DNA of 64,000 nucleotides from Saccharothrix obliqua (GTDB lineage: Bacteria; Actinomycetota; Actinomycetes; Mycobacteriales; Pseudonocardiaceae). Under the pieces are notes generated by a model, which saw only the letters and a list, made by a program, of their open reading frames with translations, was not told where the DNA came from and ran no database searches. The first letter of the stretch is position 1. Each line of letters begins with the position of its first letter. Shown piece after piece: positions 48,180 through 57,146 of the stretch. The position numbers were made by a program, and so were the translations under genes. Location of the stretch: positions 434,001-498,000 of the forward strand of contig NZ_JAHXGQ010000002.1 of NCBI RefSeq assembly GCF_019375475.1, in the 5' to 3' direction.

Positions 48180-50206
48180 CGAACCGCGAACACCGCCCTG
48201 AGCCGCGCGCCGACCGGTCGCCGCGCGAGTGCCCGCCGGATCTCCCGCACCGCCGACCACGCCGCCGCCACGTCGCCGCCGCCCGCGCCCGCACCCGACC
48301 ACAACGCCACGTCCAGCCCGGCCGCCAACCGGTGCAGACCGTCCACGACGGACCGGTCGGCCACCGCGGCCAGGTCGCGCGCGGTCATGCCCGGCGTGAC
48401 CGGCGCGCCGTGCGCCCGCAGGAGGTCGCGGGCCTCGCACCAGGCGGCGACCACGCCACGCGTGCCGGTGAGGCGTCTGCGCCGCCACGTCCGGACCGCC
48501 TTCACCACGGGCACGGCGAGCACGGCCACCGCGAGCAGCGCCAGCAGGCCGAGCCCGACCAGCGGCACCAGGCGCGGCAGGTCGAACCCGGGCCCCGGCT
48601 CCGCCGACGTGGTCGGCGGTGGCAGGGGCGGGTCGGGCAGCCGGTCCGGCGGCGGCAGCCCGGCACGGGCCGCCGCCGTCACGCGCTCCAGCGGCGACCG
48701 CGCCGAGTCGTCGCCACCGGCCGCGCCGGCGGGGTCGAGCGGCACCCAGCCGACGCCGGTCACCGCCACCTCCGGCCACGCGAGCACGTCGCGGTTGCGC
48801 ACCACCACCGGACCGCCGGCCGGCGGCCGGGGCGCGCGGTAGCCCACCGCCAGCCGGGCCGGGATGCCCACGATCCGCGCCAGCACCACGTACGCCGCGG
48901 CGAACTGCTCGCTGGTGCCGCGCCTGGTCTCCAGCAGGAAGTCGCGCAGTTGCGGCCAACCGCTGCCGGTCGGCAGGTCCGCGCCCGTCGCGACCCGGTA
49001 CTCCCGGCTCAGGTACTGCTCCAGCACGAGCGCCGTGCGGAACGTCGGCCGCGCGCCGCCGGTGGCGGTGCGGGCGAGGTCCGCGACACCGGGCGGCACG
49101 ATGCCCAGGCCGCCGGGCACGACGTCGGTCGACAACCCCGAGTCCCGCAGCCGTTCCGGGTCCACCTCCGGCGCCCACCACCGCAGCTCGTACTCCACCG
49201 GTCCGGCGCGGTCCGGCGCGAGCAGCGCCCCGGTGGTCCGGTCGACCAGCGGTGCGACGCCGTCCACCGCCGCGGGCATGGCCTGGCTGGGCAGCCACGG
49301 ACCGGAGCCCGCCACGGTGAGCCGCGCGGAGTGGGCGGCCGTCGGCACGGTGACCTCGGGCGGCGGCCCGATGCCCACGCCGAGCCGGTGGTACCGGTCC
49401 GGCGGCGTCCACGTGACGCCGTCGAAGTCCTCCAGCACCACCAGTCGCCAGCGGTCGACCGGCACACCGCCGGAATGGCTGAAGACCACCTCGTCCGGGT
49501 TCGACAACCGGGTCGCGACCTCGCTCAGCGGGCTCGCGGCGCGTGGCAGCGCCGCGGGCGCGGACCGGCTGTCCCGCAACGAGAACGCCGGCCCCGGACC
49601 GAGTGCCGCACCCGCCACGCCGGCCACCAGGCACAGCGCGACCGTCGGCACGACCGCGCCACGCGCCGCCCGGGAGCTGAGCAGTCCGGCCACGGCCGCG
49701 GCGTAGCCGAGCGCGACCAGCGCCGCCCACACCCCCGACACCGCGACGAACGCCTGGCTCAACGCCACCAGCACCAGGCTCGGCAGCACGGCGACCGCGG
49801 GCCACCGCAGCAGCTCGATCCCCGCCATCGCCGCGAACAACACCAGCAGCGGGACGAACAGCAGCAGCTCGGGTTCCGGTCGCACCGGCCACGTCGACTG
49901 CAACGTGAGCTGCCAGGAGTCGGTGAACCCGGCGACCAGCGCCCGCACGCCGTCCACCGTCGGCAGGCCGTGGAAAGTCGTGTGGGGCAAGGAAACCCCG
50001 GTCAACGCCAGCAGACCGAGCAGGAACGCCAACGCGGGTCGCGCCGGCCGCAGCGCGGGCAGCCGCTCGCACAGCTCCACCGCCGCCCAGCAGGCCACGA
50101 GCACGGCCACGACCGGCAGCACCAGGGCACGCAGCCCGAACACCGGGGCGAACAGCAGCCCCGGCACCGCCGAGGCGGCCAGCAGCCAGCACGTGCGGGT
50201 CCTCAT
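48176..50206 (-). CDS. Transglutaminase-like membrane protein with degraded catalytic triad
   Basis: This 676-residue protein has about six or seven N-terminal helices, an extracytoplasmic core with a transglutaminase-like fold, another helix near residue 560 and a cytoplasmic tail, as in TgpA-type proteins. The core motif reads RGTSEQFAAAYVVLARIVGI, so Ser432 stands where the catalytic Cys should be. DVLAWPEV has Leu475 in place of the His, while the Asp (Asp491, VPLDP) remains. It starts inside the stop of the DUF58 gene (ATGA). It is probably a structural or binding protein rather than an active enzyme. Confidence 0.82.
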   Translation of the reverse strand: MRTRTCWLLAASAVPGLLFAPVFGLRALVLPVVAVLVACWAAVELCERLPALRPARPALAFLLGLLALTGVSLPHTTFHGLPTVDGVRALVAGFTDSWQLTLQSTWPVRPEPELLLFVPLLVLFAAMAGIELLRWPAVAVLPSLVLVALSQAFVAVSGVWAALVALGYAAAVAGLLSSRAARGAVVPTVALCLVAGVAGAALGPGPAFSLRDSRSAPAALPRAASPLSEVATRLSNPDEVVFSHSGGVPVDRWRLVVLEDFDGVTWTPPDRYHRLGVGIGPPPEVTVPTAAHSARLTVAGSGPWLPSQAMPAAVDGVAPLVDRTTGALLAPDRAGPVEYELRWWAPEVDPERLRDSGLSTDVVPGGLGIVPPGVADLARTATGGARPTFRTALVLEQYLSREYRVATGADLPTGSGWPQLRDFLLETRRGTSEQFAAAYVVLARIVGIPARLAVGYRAPRPPAGGPVVVRNRDVLAWPEVAVTGVGWVPLDPAGAAGGDDSARSPLERVTAAARAGLPPPDRLPDPPLPPPTTSAEPGPGFDLPRLVPLVGLGLLALLAVAVLAVPVVKAVRTWRRRRLTGTRGVVAAWCEARDLLRAHGAPVTPGMTARDLAAVADRSVVDGLHRLAAGLDVALWSGAGAGGGDVAAAWSAVREIRRALARRPVGARLRAVFAVR

Positions 50207-51339
50207 CGCGCCACCACCGCCTGCCAGCGCGACGTGGCGTCCAACGCGTCCGTCGCACGCAGCACCCGGGCGCCCGGGATCACCGGCGCGGCGCCGCGCA
50301 GCGCGACCACGACCACGTCCACGTACCGCGGGCGCACCGCGGCGAGCACCGCGACGTCCGCGGCCGACACCGCCGAGGAGACCACCACGAGCATCCCGCC
50401 GCCCGCGTTCGCCAGGGCCGCGGGCACCAGCGGCGAACCGGGCCGGCCCACGCGCTCCACGACGCACAGCTCGTCCAGGAACCGCCGCACCGCACCGGAT
50501 CCCGGCGCGGCGGCGACGTCGAGGCCGCTCGACGCGACCAGCCGGCAGCGGTGCTCCTCCTTGGCCGCCGCGACGACCAGGGACGCCGCCACCTCCACGG
50601 CCTCCTCGAACTCCGGCTCGGCGGGCGTCTCCTCCCGGTTGTCCAGCAGCACGGTGAACTGCGGCTGGTGCGGGTCGGCGTAGTCCCGGATCATCAGCCG
50701 GCCGGTGCGGGCCGTCGCCTTCCAGTGCAGGTGGCGCACCTCGTCGCCGGGCACGTACTCGCGCACCTCCCGGACGTCCAGCGAACCGCGCGGCGAGGTC
50801 TCGGTGGCCGCCCCGTCGTGGTGGTGGAGCGGGAGGCTGCCCGCCACCGACCGCACGGGGTGCGTGCGCGGGTAGACCCACAACGTCGTGGTGCCGCCCA
50901 GCAGCAGCTCGGACCGGCCGAGGCCCAGCGCGTCGGTCCGGCGCAGGCGCAGCGGCCCGACCTCGTGCCTGCCGCGCCGGCCGGTCGGCAGCTCGTTGAG
51001 GTACGACTGCTCCGCGCCGGCGGCGAGGGACCGCACGGTGACGGTCAACGCGTGGTCGCCGACCCGGTCCACCGCCGTGAAACCGGCCTGGCGGCGCGGG
51101 GCCGGGTTGTGGACGCGCAACGTGATCCCCGCCCGGCCACCGCGTTCCACCCGGTCGCGGAACAGCTCCCGGATCACCTCAACCCCGGGCCGCCGGGCGG
51201 TCACCGCCAACGCGGCGACGACCGCGCCCACCGCGATCGCGCCGAGCGCGAGCAGCAGCGGGTGGCCCGCGACCAGGCCGAGCGCGACCAGCGCGACCGC
51301 GCCGACGAGCGTGCCCGCGCCGCGCCGGGTCAGCCGCAC
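50203..51339 (-). CDS. DUF58 family protein (vWA-like), MoxR partner
   Basis: This 378-residue protein begins with two membrane helices, then a beta-rich part and the DUF58 signature GSLDVREVREYVPGDEVRHL with HWKATARTGRLMIRDY. DUF58 proteins are usually encoded with MoxR ATPases and are thought to be chaperone substrates or vWA-like adaptors. The GTG at 51339 is 2 bases after the MoxR stop. The next gene begins in its own stop codon. The metal-binding MIDAS motif of true vWA domains is not clearly seen. Confidence 0.88.
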   Translation of the reverse strand: MRLTRRGAGTLVGAVALVALGLVAGHPLLLALGAIAVGAVVAALAVTARRPGVEVIRELFRDRVERGGRAGITLRVHNPAPRRQAGFTAVDRVGDHALTVTVRSLAAGAEQSYLNELPTGRRGRHEVGPLRLRRTDALGLGRSELLLGGTTTLWVYPRTHPVRSVAGSLPLHHHDGAATETSPRGSLDVREVREYVPGDEVRHLHWKATARTGRLMIRDYADPHQPQFTVLLDNREETPAEPEFEEAVEVAASLVVAAAKEEHRCRLVASSGLDVAAAPGSGAVRRFLDELCVVERVGRPGSPLVPAALANAGGGMLVVVSSAVSAADVAVLAAVRPRYVDVVVVALRGAAPVIPGARVLRATDALDATSRWQAVVAR

Positions 51340-51341
51340 GG

Positions 51342-52307
51342 TCAGGCCCCCGCGGCGCCGGCGACCGGCACCGGGATCTTGGCCAGCAGGTCCGCCACCA
51401 CGTCCGCCGCGCCGCGCTGCCGCAGCTCGGCGTCCGGGGTGAGGATCAGCCGGTGGTCCAGCACCGGGTGCGCGACCTGCTTGATGTCGTCGACCGTGAC
51501 GTACTCGCGCCCGTGCGTCGCCGCGAGGCCCTGCGCCGCGCGGATGAGCGCGATGCTGCCGCGCGGGCTCGCGCCGTAGCGGACGTCCGCGTACTGCCGC
51601 GTGGCGGCGGTGAGGGTGGCCGCGTACCGGACCAGCGCGGTGTCGATCCGGGTGCCGCGCACCTCGGCCACGGCGGTCTGGAGGGTAGGGATGTCCACCA
51701 CGGCGGGCAGTTCGTCCGGGTCCACCCCGGCGCGGTCGCTGATGATCACCATCACCTCGGCCTCCAGGCTCGGGTAACCCATCCGCAACCGCATCAGAAA
51801 CCGGTCGAGCTGCGCCTCCGGCAGCCGGTAGGTGCCCGCCATCTCGATCGGGTTCTGGGTGGCGATCACCAGGAACGGCCGCGGCACGTCGTGGCGCACC
51901 GCGTCGACCGTGACCCGCTGCTCCGACATGACCTCCAGCAGCGCCGACTGGGTCTTGGGCGTGCCGCGGTTGATCTCGTCGGCCAGCACCACGTTCGCGA
52001 ACACCCCGCCGGGGTGGAACACGAACTCCTCGCCGTGCTGGTGGTAGACCTGCACGCCGGTGATGTCGCCGGGCAGCAGGTCGGGCGTGAACTGGATGCG
52101 GTTCCAGGTGCCGCCGATGCTGCGCGCCAGGCAGCGGGCGAGCGTGGTCTTGCCGAGTCCGGGCACGTCCTCGATCAGCAGGTGGCCCTCGCTGAACAAC
52201 GCGGCGACGGCCAGCCGCACCACGTCGGGCTTGCCGCGCACCACCCGCTGGACGTTGGCGGCTATCCGTTCGTAGACCTCGCCGGCGCGGGTCGGCTGGG
52301 TGGTCAC
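51342..52307 (-). CDS. MoxR family AAA+ ATPase
   Basis: This 321-residue ATPase has Walker A EDVPGLGKTT, Walker B VVLADEINRGTPKTQSALLE, sensor 1 (VIATQNPIE) and the Arg finger region LPEAQLDRFLMRL. MoxR proteins act as chaperones that help assemble or activate protein complexes, typically with DUF58/vWA partners. It lies 3 bases downstream of the Fn3 protein gene and just before the DUF58 gene, so all belong to one transcript. Confidence 0.93.
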   Translation of the reverse strand: MTTQPTRAGEVYERIAANVQRVVRGKPDVVRLAVAALFSEGHLLIEDVPGLGKTTLARCLARSIGGTWNRIQFTPDLLPGDITGVQVYHQHGEEFVFHPGGVFANVVLADEINRGTPKTQSALLEVMSEQRVTVDAVRHDVPRPFLVIATQNPIEMAGTYRLPEAQLDRFLMRLRMGYPSLEAEVMVIISDRAGVDPDELPAVVDIPTLQTAVAEVRGTRIDTALVRYAATLTAATRQYADVRYGASPRGSIALIRAAQGLAATHGREYVTVDDIKQVAHPVLDHRLILTPDAELRQRGAADVVADLLAKIPVPVAGAAGA

Positions 52308-52310
52308 GGT

Positions 52311-54458
52311 TCACTCCCAGGTGATCGTGTTGGAGTGGACGACTTCCTGGCCGGAGGAGGTCAGCACGGTGACCCACACGGTCTCGCCGGGAACGTCGTA
52401 GTTCAGCTTGTTGTAGTTGGCGGCGCCGTTGGCGTCCGTGGTGAAGTCCTCGGTGCGGACCTCGTCGTTGGAGTTGGAACTCAGCCGGAGCTGGTAGCGC
52501 TGGTTCGAGTCGAGCCCGGTCATGGTGGCTTCGACCCAGGCGCACGCCGGGGGGTGGCAGTTGTCGGTCTTGGAGGGGCCGCCCTGCTTGATCGTGGCGG
52601 AGGCGGTGCGCACGGGCTCGTCCCGGACGGTGACGGACGCGGGTTGGCCGTCGATCTGCCGCCCGTCCGGCGACCGGGTCACGGCGCGGATGGTGAAGGT
52701 GTACGCGGTGGTGGCCGCCAACTGCGCGTACGTCACCTCGGTCCCGGTGGTCGTCTGCTCCGGCTGCCCGCCGCCGGTGACCAGGTAGTGCACCAGCACG
52801 CCGCCGTTGAGCGCGGGTTCGCCCCACATGATCGTGACGTTGCGGGTCGGTCGGTCGTCCACGTCGTACTTGGCCCGCGGGTCGACCGGCGGGTCCGCGG
52901 GCGAGACCGGCGCGACGGGGGTGACCGGGTTGGAGGACGTGCCGGGCCCCTCCCCCACCTGGTTGGTCGCCGACACGGTGACGACGTAGCGCTCGCCGTT
53001 GGCCAGGCCGCCGACCGACGTCGTGGTCGCGTCGCCGCCGACCACGGAGGAACCCGCGCCGCCGCCGCTGCCCCGCCAGGACACCAGGTAGGACGTGATC
53101 GGCGCGCGGTTGTCCGGCGCCGCGCCCCACGTGACGGTCGCCGTGCCGTCACCCGCCTGCGCCACGACCGACGGCGGCGCGCCCGGTCGGCCGGGCGGCA
53201 CCGGTGGCGGCGTGGTCACGTCCGGGACGCGGGTCTCCGGAGGCGGGTCCTGCCGCGCCACCGGTGGTTCGGCGGTCCGGCCGGGCACCTCGCCCCGGTC
53301 CGGCTGGTCGCCCTGCCCGCCCGGCCGGTCGGGGGTGCCGGTCTCGCCGCCGGGCACGTCCACCGGTGCCGTGGGCACGGGCTTACCGGCCACGTCGACG
53401 CCCTCCACCCGGCCGTCCTTGGCGACCACGAGGACCTGCGTGCCGTTCGCGTCCTCGACGTAGACCCGCGCGTCCTCGCCCTGGGCCAGCCGGGGCCGGC
53501 CGTCCTCGCTCCGCACGGACTTCTCGTCGCGCTGAACGCCGTCCGGGCCGAACGTGAGCACCGCGCCGCGCTGCCGGTCCACCAGGGCGACCACCTCGCC
53601 GGTCGACACGGGACCGTCGTACTCGCCCGCCGGCAGCGCGACCGTGACCGGGTCGGCGGGCCGCGGTGAGGTGTCCACCAGCAGCAGGCTGCGCCGCACC
53701 GGGTCCAGGACCGCGATCCGACCGGCCAGGTCCCGCGCCGCCGGCCGCGAGTTCGGCGACAGCGAGACGCCGAGCGGTTTGCCGGGGCCGAACACGCCGT
53801 TGTCGACGGTGTGCCACTCGCTGCTGAACAGGTCGACGAAGCCCGGCCGCCCACCCACCACGGTCAACGCGCCCGCGTGGTCGGCGGGCGCGTTGACGGG
53901 GCAGCCGGAGAGTTCGACGGCGTCCCTGGCGATGGTGCAGATCGAACCGGCCCCGGTGCGGTGCAACCACATCGTGCCGTCGTCGGTGACCACCGGGTTT
54001 CCGACCGCGCCGCCGACCGGGATGGTCGCGGTCGGGTCGCCGAGGCGGACGACCTTGCCCGCGTTGCGGTAGACCGCGTACGGGCCGCCGACCACCTCGA
54101 TGCCCAGCGGCGTCTCGTCGGTGGGCGGGGTGGTCGTGCCACCCGGTGACAGCGTCGACTTGTCGAACGAGGTGATCCTGGTCGGCCCCACCACGTAGCC
54201 GCTCTTGTCGCCCTGCAACACCTGGCTGCCCACCTCGGCGTCCAGCGGCAGCCGCGCGTCGACGTTCGACGTCCCGCCGTCGATGTGGAACACCGCGCCC
54301 AGCACGGAGTTGTAGACCCAGTGGCCGGTGGTGGCGAACGGCGCGGCCGACAGCGGGCGCGCGGGTCCGACCAGCGCGGCGGTGACCGCCGCCGCGACCA
54401 GGACCGCCAGCACCGCGTACGGTCCGGTCTTCGGTGACGCCGAGGGCTTGGTGGTCAC
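52311..54458 (-). CDS. Membrane-anchored beta-propeller and fibronectin type III protein
   Basis: This 715-residue protein has one N-terminal helix (VLAVLVAAAVTAALVG), so most of it is outside the cell. Residues 40-370 form repeated strands with Gly-Asp turns, which suggests a beta-propeller. A Pro/Gly linker follows, then two Fn3 domains (around 425-515 and 525-620) and a C-terminal beta domain with a CHPPAC pair. Such Fn3 proteins sit first in many actinobacterial MoxR clusters. The ATG at 54458 lies 57 bases after the kinase stop. Confidence 0.82.
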   Translation of the reverse strand: MTTKPSASPKTGPYAVLAVLVAAAVTAALVGPARPLSAAPFATTGHWVYNSVLGAVFHIDGGTSNVDARLPLDAEVGSQVLQGDKSGYVVGPTRITSFDKSTLSPGGTTTPPTDETPLGIEVVGGPYAVYRNAGKVVRLGDPTATIPVGGAVGNPVVTDDGTMWLHRTGAGSICTIARDAVELSGCPVNAPADHAGALTVVGGRPGFVDLFSSEWHTVDNGVFGPGKPLGVSLSPNSRPAARDLAGRIAVLDPVRRSLLLVDTSPRPADPVTVALPAGEYDGPVSTGEVVALVDRQRGAVLTFGPDGVQRDEKSVRSEDGRPRLAQGEDARVYVEDANGTQVLVVAKDGRVEGVDVAGKPVPTAPVDVPGGETGTPDRPGGQGDQPDRGEVPGRTAEPPVARQDPPPETRVPDVTTPPPVPPGRPGAPPSVVAQAGDGTATVTWGAAPDNRAPITSYLVSWRGSGGGAGSSVVGGDATTTSVGGLANGERYVVTVSATNQVGEGPGTSSNPVTPVAPVSPADPPVDPRAKYDVDDRPTRNVTIMWGEPALNGGVLVHYLVTGGGQPEQTTTGTEVTYAQLAATTAYTFTIRAVTRSPDGRQIDGQPASVTVRDEPVRTASATIKQGGPSKTDNCHPPACAWVEATMTGLDSNQRYQLRLSSNSNDEVRTEDFTTDANGAANYNKLNYDVPGETVWVTVLTSSGQEVVHSNTITWE

Positions 54459-54515
54459 GGGGGCAACCTATCCACGGCGGCCGGGGACCGGTCCCCGTCA
54501 GCGCCGCCGCTGGGT

Positions 54516-56141
54516 TCAGGGGTGTGGGTGGAAGCTGTCCCGGATGCGCGCGAACAGCGGTTGCACGGCGCTCCAGCGGTCTTGCAGCGCCGTGGCGTCG
54601 CCCGCGTGCAGCGAGAACGTCACGGTGTAGACCGATTCCCCGCGCGGGATGGCGGAAACCCGCGTGTGGAACCAGGTTCCGCCGACGACCGCGCGGTGCG
54701 TGTACTCCAGGTCGGCCGAGGAACCGTTGTCGGTGAGGGCGAGTTGGCGGAACTCGGCGTTGTCCTGGTTCTCCCGCTGCGCCTTGGCCTCGTCGACCAG
54801 GTACGCGGGCGCGGACACCCCGGGTTTGGTGGTGTCCCGCAACACCCGCACGGTCACCCCGCCCGCCTTCGGGTCGACCTCGCGGCTCGCCCAGATCACG
54901 TCGCTGAGCGGGCCTTCCGCCGACGAGTAGCGCGGCCAGTCCACCGGCACGCCGATCTCGAAGTCCAGCCGCGGTTCCCGCTGGTTCTTCAGCGGCACCG
55001 GCGTGGTGGTCGCGCCCGGCGCGGAGGAACCGAGCGTCCCTCCCACCCGTGACTGGTCGACCAGCAGCACCACGGCCACCACCACGCCGATGGCGAGGAT
55101 GATCCCCGCCGCGATCAGCGGCGGGCGCGTGGCCGGGCGCCCGGTCGGCACCGGGTCCAGCGTCGGGTCGCCGGGTGAGGCACGCGTGGTCGGCGGCGGG
55201 AGCGGCGGCGGCAGGGTGCGGGTGTTCGGCGTGGTCTCGCCGACCACTGTGGTCGCGCCGCCCGGGTACCGCTCGGGCACGGTGATCCCGCGCCGCGCCG
55301 CCGTTTCGGGCGTGGTGTCGGGTGCCGCGGCGAAACCGGCCAGCTGCTCGATGGCCTGCCGCGCCGTCCAGCGCTCGGCGGGTTTCTTGCGCAGCAGGCC
55401 CTGCACGATCGGCCACAGGCGGCCGATGTTCGGGTGCGGGTCGGGTTCCTGGGACAGCGCCGCCGCCAGCGTGGCCTGGATGTCCGGGCGCTGGAACGGC
55501 GTCCGGCCGACCAGCATCCGGTAGAGGGTGATGCCCACCGACCACATGTCGGCCGCGGGCAACGCTTCCTCGCCGAGGATGCGTTCCGGCGCGATGTACT
55601 CCGGCGCGCCGGGGATCTGCCCGGTCGCGGTGAGCACGGACGCGCCGTCGATCAGGGCGATGCCGAAATCGGTGAGCACCACCTTGTCGCCGACCAGCAT
55701 GACGTTTCCCGGTTTCACGTCGCGGTGCAGCACGCCGTTGGTGTGCGCGTAGTCGAGCGCCCGCACCACCTGGAGCCCGATCCGCGCGGCCCGGCCGATC
55801 GGCATCGGCCCTTCGGCGTCGAGTTCCTCGCCGAGCGAACGGCCCGCCAGGAGCTGCATCACGATCCACGGGAGTCCGCGTTCATCGGTGACGACGTCGT
55901 GCACGGTTATGACACCGGGGTGTTCGCTCAACTTCGCGGCGGCTCTCGCCTCGCGCAAAGTGCGCAGCACCTCCGGATCGGTGTGCTTGATGTCCCGACC
56001 GCGCGGCTGGATCTCCTTGACCGCCACGTCCCGGTGCAGGTACTCGTCGTGCGCGAGCCACACGACACCCATGCCGCCCCGGCCGAGCGACCGGCGCAGG
56101 CGGTACCGCCCGACGACCAACCGCTCCTCGCCCTCTGCCAC
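54516..56141 (-). CDS. Membrane Ser/Thr protein kinase of the MoxR cluster
   Basis: This 541-residue kinase has all catalytic motifs: glycine loop GRGGMGVVW, Lys42 (VAVK), HRDVKPGN, DFG and APE (AAPEYIAPER-type loop). A Thr/Pro-rich linker, one helix (IILAIGVVVAVVLLV) and an extracellular domain of about 150 residues follow. The GTG at 56141 is preferred: a -10-like TACATT ends 6 bases before it, consistent with leaderless transcription. A GTG at 56177 would add 12 residues. It is first in the cluster and can phosphorylate the proteins read by the FHA partner. Confidence 0.9.
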   Translation of the reverse strand: MAEGEERLVVGRYRLRRSLGRGGMGVVWLAHDEYLHRDVAVKEIQPRGRDIKHTDPEVLRTLREARAAAKLSEHPGVITVHDVVTDERGLPWIVMQLLAGRSLGEELDAEGPMPIGRAARIGLQVVRALDYAHTNGVLHRDVKPGNVMLVGDKVVLTDFGIALIDGASVLTATGQIPGAPEYIAPERILGEEALPAADMWSVGITLYRMLVGRTPFQRPDIQATLAAALSQEPDPHPNIGRLWPIVQGLLRKKPAERWTARQAIEQLAGFAAAPDTTPETAARRGITVPERYPGGATTVVGETTPNTRTLPPPLPPPTTRASPGDPTLDPVPTGRPATRPPLIAAGIILAIGVVVAVVLLVDQSRVGGTLGSSAPGATTTPVPLKNQREPRLDFEIGVPVDWPRYSSAEGPLSDVIWASREVDPKAGGVTVRVLRDTTKPGVSAPAYLVDEAKAQRENQDNAEFRQLALTDNGSSADLEYTHRAVVGGTWFHTRVSAIPRGESVYTVTFSLHAGDATALQDRWSAVQPLFARIRDSFHPHP

Positions 56142-56177
56142 GCCGGTAATGTACCGGCCACGGTGCGTGCTCGACAC

Positions 56178-56523
56178 GAGGACCGACTACATCCACCACC
56201 GATGGAGCATATTCCCCTGAACAGCGGGAACGTCCCGACATGAGCACCGTTCGGGTTTTCGCGCGCCTCAAGCGGGTCACGCCGGCGCATTGCCGCCGAA
56301 CCGACGAAGTCCTTGCCAACGCACGCATTCCGCGTGACTCGGAATGATCGCGCCGTGCCGTGCGTGCCCTCTCGGAGGCGGCATGGCAACACGGAGCGCC
56401 GTCGGTACACCTGAAAGAACCCGACAATCACCCACGTGGGCCACGGGAAATCCGAACGGTCCGGTGAGGACAGTCCTACCGTGGCATGGCACGGCTACGC
56501 ACCTGACCGGCAGGAGACCAGCG
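56178..56523. other. Divergent intergenic region, about 345 bases
   Basis: No gene is convincingly supported. CGGGA-ACG-TCCCG (56225-56237) is a perfect 13-bp palindrome upstream of the kinase gene and may be a regulator site. A 35-codon frame at 56240-56347 lacks an SD sequence and was not called. Confidence 0.45.
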
Positions 56524-57087
56524 ATGACCGGAAACTGGGCGCACGCCCGCAGGGTGGGCGCGGCAGTCGCCCTGATCGCGGCGTCCGCCGCGGCGACCAC
56601 CGGCGCGCCGCCGGCGAGCGCGTCACCCGGCGGCTCCGACCGGCCGGCGGCCGTCGTCACGGGGAACGCGCCGATCAGCCGCGCCGCGGTGCGCGAGCGC
56701 GCCCGGTCGTGGATCGACGAGCGCGTCCCGTACAGCCAGCAGCAGCACCACACCAACCAGCACGGCACCTACCGGCAGGACTGCTCCGGCTACGTCTCGA
56801 TGGCGTGGGGCATGGACGCCAGCTACACCACGGACACCCTGCGGCCGTTCATGGACGCCGTCGACAGGTCGGACCTGCGGACCGGGGACGCGTTGTGGCG
56901 GCACGACAACGAGGTCCAGCACATCGCGTTGTTCGTCGGCTGGTCGGACGCCGCGCGGACGCAGCCCGTCGTCTGGGAGGAGCGCGGCCAGGCGCACGTC
57001 ACCGAGCAGCGCGTGTGGAGCCGGGAGTGGGCCGACACGTTCCTCCCCCGGCGCTACAAGAACATCATCGAAACGCCCGGGGCTTAG
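56524..57087 (+). CDS. Secreted NlpC/P60-like (C40) cysteine peptidase
   Basis: This 187-residue protein has a Sec signal with a cut near ASAS. The catalytic Cys87 lies in RQDCSGYVSMAW, with the His likely in EVQHIALFVGW, which is the NlpC/P60 order. C40 enzymes cut stem peptides of peptidoglycan; relatives with this short form also act as amidases. GGAGA lies 7 bases before the ATG at 56524. It is followed by another secreted protein, 60 bases downstream on the same strand. Confidence 0.85.
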   Translation: MTGNWAHARRVGAAVALIAASAAATTGAPPASASPGGSDRPAAVVTGNAPISRAAVRERARSWIDERVPYSQQQHHTNQHGTYRQDCSGYVSMAWGMDASYTTDTLRPFMDAVDRSDLRTGDALWRHDNEVQHIALFVGWSDAARTQPVVWEERGQAHVTEQRVWSREWADTFLPRRYKNIIETPGA

Positions 57088-57146
57088 CCCCCAGCCGGGA
57101 TCGACCGGACCACCGAACAGGCGACCCGCCGGAAACGAGCAGCAGC

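Noticed and set aside
56240-56347. A 35-codon frame upstream of the C40 gene
   Set aside because: It has no SD sequence and no recognisable features, and the length is within chance.
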